From Orientallactaga sibirica (taxonomy: Eukaryota; Chordata; Mammalia; Rodentia; Dipodidae): 64,000 nt of DNA. The notes beneath the pieces are model-generated. The model was not told where the DNA came from. It did not search any database and saw only the letters and a list, made by a program, of their open reading frames with translations. Every line of letters begins with the position of its first letter. Positions within the stretch are counted from its first letter, which is position 1. Positions 56,641 to 64,000 of the stretch are shown piece after piece. The stretch lies in NCBI GenBank assembly GCA_036365145.1, contig JAEOAD010000015.1, forward strand, positions 8,673,501 to 8,737,500, given 5' to 3'. The translations under genes and the position numbers were made by a program.

Positions 56641-56867
56641 TTGTTTTAAAACTACTAGTGTACAGTTTGAAAGAACCATAGTTCAATGTCCCCAAGAATG
56701 TACATTCTATGAGGTTTCTGTGAGAAAACTGTTGCCTCTTTTCACTTTTGTAGTTCTTCACTCTCGCCAATTTGCAGCACTAGAACTGCATTTTCTGCTT
56801 CAATACTCTATCTACATGCTATCTTTGTTGTATTCTTCATTAAATGACATTCATTTTGGTTTGTATT

Positions 56868-56990
56868 TTTAGGATAAGGTCTTGCTATGTAGCTCAGTTC
56901 AGCCTTAACTCATGGAAATCTTCCTGCCTTAGTATCCCAAGTCTGAGTTTATGGCTTGTGCCAACATACTGATTAACCATGCTATTTTTA
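56868..56990 (-). mobile_element. Degenerate B1-like SINE
   Basis: ataaggtcttgctatgtagc, aaatcttcctgccttagtat and ttatggcttgtgccaac in antisense B1 order, strongly mutated. Confidence 0.6.
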
Positions 56991-57014
56991 CTTAGTCATA
57001 AATAAGAATGGTGA

Positions 57015-57740
57015 TCACCTAAGTGCAATAGTGGCACACAGCCATGGTGGGTAACTAACTGATCTTGATTTGGTTATCAGATCCACTCAGTGGAATGGAA
57101 CCCATAGCTGGAACTGGGAAACCAGTCAGAACGATATCCCCAAAATGAGCCCACTCTCCAATATCAAGCTCCACCAATCATGGACTATGAAATTCTCTCT
57201 AAAATAATAATGGTTATCCCATTTATCTGGGACTTCTATCTCTGTTGGAGAATTTGCTTTTCCTTTTTAGATTGACACAGAGCCTGAAGAGAGAAGCAGC
57301 CCATCACACCTCACCAGAGCCCCAGCTGAAACCATAGAGTAATAGGGGAAATGAGCAAGAGTGCTTCTTTCTTGGTGGACCTGGTACTAACACAAGGGTG
57401 AAGGAGATAGACACAGAGAACACTCAACTCCTACCAATACAGATATCCAGAGACACAGAGGCTCCCAAGACCCCATCACTGAAGTAGACCTAAAACAAAC
57501 CCAACATGGTTCAGGGAAATTTGCAGAAGATTGGGTGGAAAAATTGTTAGAGATACAAGTTGGGACTTTATGCACAGAGACATTGCCTCTTCCCGGTAAC
57601 TGATGACTACCACCACAGTGCACAACCCACATTCCCCAACGAGGAGGGTCCCTTCAGAAGAGGGAGGACAGGGAGGAGGCAAATGATGGTACCAGCATGA
57701 CTGTATACACACTATCTACATAACTAATAAAAAAGAATAG
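57015..57740 (+). mobile_element. L1 3' UTR fragment, 0.7 kb
   Basis: In sense orientation it repeats most of the 14.6-15.24 kb sequence (there in antisense): cacacagccatggtgggtaa, ccaatatcaagctccaccaa, gaaatgagcaagagtgct, gatatccagagacacagag and a gatggtaccagcatgactg end. It ends in AATAAAAAAG. Confidence 0.8.
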
Positions 57741-57744
57741 AATT

Positions 57745-58065
57745 ATGTTTGGGAAAAAAGGATGGAACTGGTGGTCATGTTAAATGAAATAAGCTAGTCC
57801 CCCAAAAAGATGTACTACATGTTTTTCTCATATGTGAACAGTAATAACTTTTAAAAAAGAAAGATATGAAAGTGAAATATAGAATAAAGGAATCTGTTAG
57901 TGATGTGAAAGAAGGAGATAAGGAGAGTGGAGGAGAGATAAGAAAAATAAGGTGATTGAAGAGCATAATCAAAGTGCACTGTATGTATGTATGTATGTAT
58001 ATAAATATACTAATGGAACATTCTACTTTGTAGAATTAATACATGCTAATAAAAATTAAAATTCA
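57745..58065 (+). pseudogene. L1 ORF2 C-terminal and 3' UTR remnant
   Basis: ggatggaactggtggtcatg, then gttaaatgaaataagctag and atgtttttctcatatgtgaa parallel the last ORF2 codons. A purine-rich 3' UTR (gagataaggagagtggagga) and a (TGTA)n patch at 57980-58001 follow. Confidence 0.65.
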
Positions 58066-58070
58066 GAGAC

Positions 58071-58232
58071 AGGTGTGGTGGCACGCACTTTTAATCCCAG
58101 CACTCAGGAGGCAGAGGTAGGAGGATTTGCTGTGACTTTGAGGCCACCCTGAGACCACATAGTGAATTCCAGGTCAGCCTGAACTACAGTGAGACCCTAC
58201 CTCAAAAAACCAAAAAGAAAAAAATAAATAAA
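58071..58232 (+). mobile_element. B1 SINE
   Basis: acaggtgtggtggcacgcac, cccagcactcaggaggcaga, ttccaggtcagcctgaacta and an A-rich tail. aaaattcag and aaaactcag on either side look like an imperfect TSD. Confidence 0.94.
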
Positions 58233-58774
58233 ACTCAGGCTTTATATTTAGACCCAAACTCAAATCTAAGGCATTTTTAAAAATTTTGATACTTATTTAT
58301 ATCTGTAAATACTGTATTTCCAAATATGGTCATATTCCGCTGAGGTTTAGGTTGTCATGGATTTGGAAAGAGCACTTGAATTCAGTCCAGTATAAAAATT
58401 ATATCTCAGTTTTCCCATAAGCTTAAATAGTGGTCTATAAAATAATTTAAAATTCAAATGATAATGTGGTACATTTGTTTAAAACTGCTCCTATGATTCC
58501 TAAACAGGTTTTATTAAAGTTTTTACTTTTAATGTCTAAAAAAAATAAGTAGATTTTAACTGTATACAGGCAGTGAAGCAGTGAACAACACAGGCTGAAT
58601 CCTAACAATGGCATAGCTAATGTCTTAGGAAATAAGTAATTAGCAACATTTGACAGATTAATCTGTTTCCCTTAAAGTTTATTATTTTACAATATAGTAT
58701 ATGGTCTCAAATAGCCAAATTGGCATATCCGTTTAAAATCATTATTTGAGCACTGTATGTATAAAATTACTGAA
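58233..58774. other. Unique AT-rich stretch
   Basis: No supported feature. Confidence 0.5.
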
Positions 58775-59100
58775 CCAGTACATTCAAGCTGCTATAACAA
58801 AATAGCTTAGGCTGAGTAATTTATATAAACAGTATCAACTTACTGTGCAGCGTTCTGGTGACAAGAAAGTAGAAAGCCCAGGCATCAACATTCTCCTTGT
58901 CTGATACTGACCCTTTGGTTATAATAATGATTTTTCTGTGTGCTCACATAGGGAAAGGACTGAGCAACTTGCCTCAGACCTTTTGAACAGAGACTAACCC
59001 CACTCATAATAGCTTTGCTCTAAAGACTTTTGTAACATAGTTATCACTATGGACTTTCATTAAAACATATAAATTTTTGAGAAATGAAACCATTAAGATG
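58775..59100. mobile_element. Ancient eutherian repeat fragment (family not assigned)
   Basis: cattcaagctgctataacaa, gcttaggctgagtaatttat, gtgtgctcacatagggaaag and gagactaaccccactcataa occur in the order of a repeat common in placental genomes. It appears related to 12445-12770. Confidence 0.5.
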
Positions 59101-59254
59101 ATAGTCTCAGTTATCAATGTCAGGTGAAGAGCTCACCAATGTCTAGTCTGAAATCTGAAATGTTCCAAAACTGAAAACAATTGCATACCATGTTGACAAC
59201 ACAAGAGAAAAATCTACATGACAAAACTTTACTTTGTGCACAAATGATTAAATG

Positions 59255-59256
<2 letters not shown>

Positions 59257-59337
<81 letters not shown>
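59257..59337. repeat. Compound (TC)n(TA)n microsatellite
   Basis: About 22 TC units run straight into about 17 TA units without interruption. Confidence 0.97.
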
Positions 59338-59341
<4 letters not shown>

Positions 59342-59479
59342 CTAAAACATAAATGAATTTATTGTTGAGACTTGAGTCTCAAGCCCTAGGTTTCTCATTA
59401 TGTACATGCAAATATTCCACACTATTGAAAATCCTGGTATGTGAAACAAATCTTCCCCCAAGCATTTCAGAAAAGGGAT

Positions 59480-59645
59480 CCTCAATCTACACAGTCACTT
59501 TATCTTCATTTTATGAATAAAAAGTCTGAAGCTCTTAAGAAACTAAACATCTCTGTCATGGTCATAAGCCTAGTCAGTATATTTCAAATGTACTTATCTC
59601 TGACAGAGAGTTCAAGTTCGTGCATCCTTCTCACTCATCAACAAC
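59480..59645 (+). mobile_element. MIR SINE fragment
   Basis: tatcttcattttatgaataa, then agtctgaagctcttaagaaa and atggtcataagcctagtcag follow the MIR core order (cattttacagatgaggaaac, then gaggctcagagag, then ggtcacacagctag). Confidence 0.6.
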
Positions 59646-59789
59646 ATGTACATTCCTATCTGATCGAAGAGTAATTAATTTTCCTAAAGGAAAACTGTTT
59701 TCTTTGGTGATACATATTTGCCTTTTAACATGACAAATTTCAGGATCTAATAGTCGTATTGAATTGCCATTTGGTTATGCTTTTCACAG

Positions 59790-60000
59790 TTCAATCCTCT
59801 TGTTAATGCATTTTTATTTGATTCCCACAGCAACTCTGAAACGGAGTTTAATAGGAATTATTATCCTCATTTTATAAACGAGAAAAAGAAAGTTCATATG
59901 AAGGTTATTCAGCTAGCCCACGGGTTTACATTCACTAAGAAGTTCATACAATTGGCTCTGAGGCCAGGTATAGAATCCAGAGTATTATGTTGATCTAAGT
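59790..60000 (+). mobile_element. MIR SINE fragment
   Basis: attcccacagcaactctgaa, tattatcctcattttataaa and ttattcagctagcccacggg match the MIR core. The region agaaccaggtatagaatcc-like at 59960-59980 fits the MIR 3' part. Confidence 0.75.
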
Positions 60001-60901
60001 TTCTGATGTTTCATTAAGACTGTGAATAATTCAGACAAAGTAAACTTTATTAAGAATGATTGCTCCACTCTGTCAGATAAGGGAACACTATAAAGTTCTC
60101 TTTTTATTTTACCTCTCAGAAGTTGTTTGAATGTGGGCCCTCCTCTTGCATTTCATTGTCCGTCATTACAATGCTGCCTTGAATCTGAGGGAAAAGAACT
60201 TCCCATTCCTTCAATTACCTATGGGGTAAAAGACAATAGAGGATACATTGCCCAGACAATTAGAAATGGAGACCTAAGGGATGCTGATTGAGCACACATT
60301 AAGAAGGGGTGACAGTCTTAATGTGTAAGGAAAACTGAGACAAGAATCAAATTTATTCCATGCCACTCTGTTCCAGCTGTGAATGGAGGTAAAGCTAAGA
60401 TGTCAGCATGAGCTCTCAAGAAACAGGAGGCAGGTGGATGGGCATGGAAAATTAGAGAAGAGGAAACTATTCATGTAAGCATGAAATTTACAACTCTAAG
60501 GACTTCCATAGGGCTCTCTTGGGAAATTAATAAAGGGCTCAACACAAACTGCATTGGCAGGTAGGTGGCTCATTGCCCAACCTTTCCTGTCAGGGATCTG
60601 TAATTGAAGAAATATCAGCTGATCTAGGATTTGATGCCCCTGGGAAAGAGTAACTATCATGAAAGCATGGGTTACTGAGACAGTTTCAGAGCAGATGCTA
60701 TTGTTTAAGAAAGCCCAGTTCAAAAGACTCTGGAAGAAAATGACTTTTCATTAATGGGAACCAGAGCAAAGCTTTGGAGATATGTACCTTGTAGGTAACA
60801 ATGAGAATGTCCCTATAACTTCAAGGAGTTTTGGGCTGAGTCTTAAAGCTATCTGGCTGTAAGACTAGGGCAGTTTTGGCATTATTACATAAAATATCCC
60901 T
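60001..60901. other. Unique stretch
   Basis: No repeat or exon could be named. Base composition is less AT-rich than the neighbours. Confidence 0.5.
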
Positions 60902-60947
60902 TTGGTTTTACTAATAAGAAATAATTGGTTTTACTAATAACTCGGGA
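60902..60947. repeat. 23-bp tandem duplication
   Basis: ttggttttactaataa begins at 60902 and again at 60925. The first unit ends gaaataa and the second is cut after ctc. Confidence 0.85.
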
Positions 60948-60966
60948 GGAAATAATGAGTTTCTAA

Positions 60967-61015
60967 GTTAATTCCAGGTCAGCCTGGACCAGAGTGAGAC
61001 CCTACCTTGCAAAAC

Positions 61016-61054
<39 letters not shown>
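60967..61054 (+). mobile_element. 5'-truncated B1 with perfect 18-bp TSD
   Basis: Only the last part of B1 is present (gttaattccaggtcagcctg, then agtgagaccctac), followed by an A-tail of about 38. gaaataatgagtttctaa occurs at 60949-60966 and 61055-61072 with no mismatch, which makes this among the youngest insertions here. Confidence 0.95.
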
Positions 61055-61056
<2 letters not shown>

Positions 61057-61072
61057 AATAATGAGTTTCTAA

Positions 61073-61639
61073 ATTTTTCTTCTTCAGTCTATAAATGCTT
61101 AATTGCCTGGAACTGAGCTTAGCCTCAGGGCTCCACCCATTGGGGGGTAAGGTTTTATTTTCTTCCAATCATTTTAGCAAACTTGCTTAATTTTTTTATG
61201 CTTATAAAACAACTTCTGCAAATTTTAATTATCTTAGCATGCTGCCTCCAAAATATATGAGTTTGGCATACATTTCTGCCATAATTGTAATTTTTACGGA
61301 AAGAAACCTGTAGGTTATATTTTGTTCTCATCCAAAATTCTTGGCATACATTTTCCAAATATTTGCATTAATATATGGACTGGGAGAATAGATTATCCAC
61401 CAGATTGTTTACAGCTAGGTATAGAGATCCCTAACAAGTGTGTATTAAGCAAATAAATGAATTAAGCACAAACACATTTAGTACATGAATGCATACAAAT
61501 ATCTGGTCCTCAAGAAAGCTCTGGATACCTACCAATATATGTTTCTGAGCAAATTTTGTCTTTCATTTGAATTACTAAAAAAAAAATATGGTCTCTATGG
61601 TCAAAATTAGACCCAGACAGCAGTTTTATTTCTGGCACG
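61073..61639. other. Unique AT-rich stretch
   Basis: A possible L2 end-like word (tattaagcaaataaatgaat) lies near 61443. Otherwise nothing. Confidence 0.4.
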
Positions 61640-61930
61640 TGTACGTGTGCATACATGCATACATGTGTATAGGAGTTACACATATAGAGGCCAGAGGTCG
61701 GCATCAAGTGTCCTCCTGAGTCACAGTCCACCTAAATTTTTGAGACAGGCTTGCTTATTAAATCTAGAGATCATCAGTTTGGCTAGACCAGACATTGAGC
61801 CTGACAGATTCCCTTATTTGGCTGCCAGTGGACACACCACACCATTCATTCTTTTCTTTACATGTGTCCTTGGGATCCAAACTCAAGTCCACAAGTGGTT
61901 TACTCTCCAAGCCATCTCCACAGCACCTGC
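61640..61930. mobile_element. Rodent interspersed repeat, diverged (family not assigned)
   Basis: gaggccagaggtcggcatca, aagtgtcctcctgagtcaca, tttttgagacaggcttgctt, ccttgggatccaaactcaag and ctccaagccatctccacagc follow a composite arrangement familiar from mouse and rat repeats. Confidence 0.65.
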
Positions 61931-61949
61931 ATATAACAGATTGTTAACA

Positions 61950-62115
61950 AACATCACCACAATCCTGAACATCAAGTAGTACTAATCACACACTGCCGAT
62001 AAGAAAACTGAAGCTCAAAGAGGGGAAAATAATTCCCTACGGTTCTACATCTAGAAAGCAGCCAAACCCATATTGATTGCTGCTTCTCTGCTCCATAAAG
62101 CACAGGCTCTTTCTA
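61950..62115 (+). mobile_element. MIR SINE fragment
   Basis: tgccgataagaaaactgaag, then ctcaaagaggggaaaataat and ctacatctagaaagcagcc match the MIR core region gaggaaactgaggc to ggtcacacagctag. Confidence 0.7.
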
Positions 62116-62398
62116 GCAGACCGGCCTTCTCTTTTCCAATTACCATTTTATGAGGCTTGGAGAAAAATCTTGTTATTTGAGTTTCTACATTTTGGATTTT
62201 AGGATAAATGTTTTACCACATCAAAGCCAAATCCCCACTGATGTTACATCCCTATAGCCTTTTCACAAAACGATGAACTGAACTTACTATCCCAAGTCCT
62301 TTTTCTCTCATCAGTATTCTACCAGCAGAATGATTGCATTCAACTCTTCCTGTAAACATAAGAAAATTCTACCCTTTCTTTTGGCCAGTGTCTCAGAA

Positions 62399-62472
62399 CA
62401 AGTGGTGTGTGTGTATGGTGTGTATGTGTGTGTGTGAGTGTGTGCTTGCATGCATGCGTATGTGTGTGTGTG
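62399..62472. repeat. Imperfect (TG)n microsatellite
   Basis: TG units interrupted by TATG, AG and CATGCATGCG words. Confidence 0.92.
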
Positions 62473-62585
62473 ATGAGGTTGATGAGTTTGGTCTGGTGAA
62501 TGAATACTTTGAGGATGGAGACATTTTTGCTTTTCTTAAGTATAAAGTGTTCTAAAGCTAAGCTAGTGTCCCTGTTTCATAAAGG

Positions 62586-62640
62586 AAAACCAAAGTGTGC
62601 AGCACTATAAAAACCAAAGTGTGCAGCACTATGAAAACCA
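62586..62640. repeat. 24-bp tandem duplication, about 2.3 copies
   Basis: aaaaccaaagtgtgcagcac starts at 62586 and 62610, and a partial third unit aaaacca starts at 62634. The two full units differ by one base. Confidence 0.9.
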
Positions 62641-63340
62641 AGCTTAATGTGGCCAGACCTTGAACTTTCAGTCTCCACCTGACTTTCTAGCATTTAGGGG
62701 CTAGAATACAAAATGGTGTGCAGAGTGCTTCCTCCCAGATGTCAGGAAGAGCAAATACTGAAGGACTTTCAACTTAGTGGGCTTCATACAAACGATGCCC
62801 CAGAGAGAAAATCTAAGCAGAGCTTTGGACAGGCACATGATGTGGTTTAGAGGCAGAAAACATTTGAGTCATGAGCAACAGTCACTAAAATAGAGCGTTG
62901 GGAAGAAACAGGGATCAACAATGATGGCTGCAGCATTGCATCTGAGTTCCAGCCTGAGCGTGCTTCTGGGTGCTTTAAGAAAGAGAAAAATCGGATAGCA
63001 GGTGAAGCAGAGGCAGCAATTATACAAATCAATCCCATGCATCCAGAGGGGCAAAGGTGGGGCGTTGTTCCTTCCTAAGAACATAAGGAGGAGATTTGAG
63101 GCACAGAAAAAGGGTCCCATTATATGTACATGGATGTTCTGATTTCTTTGCAGAGCAGTAAAATAACATGTTTTGCTTCTACTTTTTCCCTTTTAAGCTT
63201 TTAGTTTTAAAACAGGCTTGATGGAAGTTGTGGTTCTTTTTGCTCATTGTTTAGGCAAAACTTCCTTGTGTGCTACTCTCAAAAAAATGGACTTGGGATT
63301 GTAACAAGTGAGGCTATAGATATTTTCAGACTTATGGAGA
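62641..63340. other. Unique stretch
   Basis: Two overlapping minus-strand frames (63 and 83 codons at 62847-63120) have no recognised family. No supported feature. Confidence 0.5.
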
Positions 63341-63344
63341 GATT

Positions 63345-63386
<42 letters not shown>

Positions 63387-63388
63387 TT
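63341..63388. repeat. (ATTT)n then (ATT)n microsatellite
   Basis: Three ATTT units lead into about 11 ATT units. Confidence 0.96.
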
Positions 63389-64000
63389 GTTTCCCAGGAC
63401 AAAAAATGCTTCTTATGTGAATAATCTGTCCCCCAACACTTTTTTTTCTTGCCCATTCTGCCTTATCATAATTAAGACTATGACAACGATCTAGGGATTT
63501 GAATGCACCCAATGTGGGACCATGACAGTGATAAGTGAATTCCAATGAAGACAATGAAATATGTGCATATCAAGATTTTGCTTAGTGTTCAGGGAGTAAT
63601 TGCATATACAAAAATGGGTTGGACTTGGTGACTATCTTTGTAGGGTATATCATCATGATAAATTCCAGGTATATTAGCCTGAACACCAATGCTCCATTAA
63701 GGAAAAGTATTTTGACAGAATAAGGTATAGGTCCAGTGAGAACACTGTTGATCTCTGTTAATACAGATCTCTGAAGGATTGTGAGTCAAATGGGTTATTG
63801 ATCTTCTAGGTTCTGAGCAAGATGGGGCAGACTTTGAGGTAGCCAAATCCCATGGGCTTGCTACTTCTAGTATTAAGAGGCCTCATCCAATTATCTCAGT
63901 GTATATTTACAAACATCATATTTTGTGTATACTGATGTTGTTATGCATTCTGTTATCTTGCAAAATCTGTTTGTCTTGGATGTTGACAGACATGTAAAGG
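63389..64000. other. Unique stretch to window end
   Basis: No supported feature. Confidence 0.5.

Noticed and set aside
1..64000. CRISPR arrays, operons, phage or plasmid features
   Set aside because: Sequence is mammalian; direct repeats found are microsatellites, LTRs, TSDs or tandem duplications.

Overview
This window is mammalian nuclear DNA from a rodent, and I find no protein-coding gene, exon, tRNA or rRNA gene in it. No reading frame exceeds 144 codons, and each longer one is a chance frame or runs through an interspersed repeat or microsatellite. The rodent call rests on many tRNA-derived SINEs of B2-like layout (head gggctggagagatggctta, pol III box B near ggttcgattcc, CT-rich then AAATAAA tail), many 7SL-derived monomeric B1 SINEs, and several ID-type elements. 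The B2-like consensus is not that of mouse or rat. It resembles my recollection of jerboas (Dipodidae, e.g. Jaculus), so I infer a dipodid, not proven. The window is intergenic or deep intronic.

Layout. 1-13.4 kb: AT-rich DNA with scattered SINEs, an ancient hAT-like fossil, L2 ends, and a candidate conserved element at about 1.64-2.06 kb. 13.4-18.4 kb: one ancient L1 (ORF2 endonuclease and RT parts recognisable) split by three later insertions, then an MLT1-type LTR. 18.6-20.6 kb: a near full-length MaLR-like endogenous retroelement with both LTRs. 21.4-23.2 kb: an L1 whose 5' part is inverted relative to its 3' part, with a SINE and another L1 end nested inside, followed by a GC-richer ERV LTR. 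23.9-38 kb: mostly unique AT-rich DNA with solo LTRs, SINEs and L1 3' ends. 38.8-40.6 kb: a second MaLR-like element with both LTRs. 42-50.5 kb: the most repeat-poor part, with a possible RFX X-box and a homeodomain-type motif cluster. 50.6-58.2 kb: a dense SINE, LTR and L1 accumulation. 58.2-64 kb: older DNA with three MIRs, microsatellites, two short tandem duplications and one B1 fragment with a perfect 18-bp target-site duplication.

There is no set of genes working together here. The content is a layered record of retrotransposition (L2 and MIR, then L1M and MLT1, then rodent MaLR, then B1, B2-like, ID and younger L1) plus microsatellites. The most functional-looking signals are CTCF-core-like motifs carried by two B2-like SINE variants and a few candidate noncoding regulatory stretches. 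I found no convincing new gene system. Family names come from recognition by eye, without a database search.
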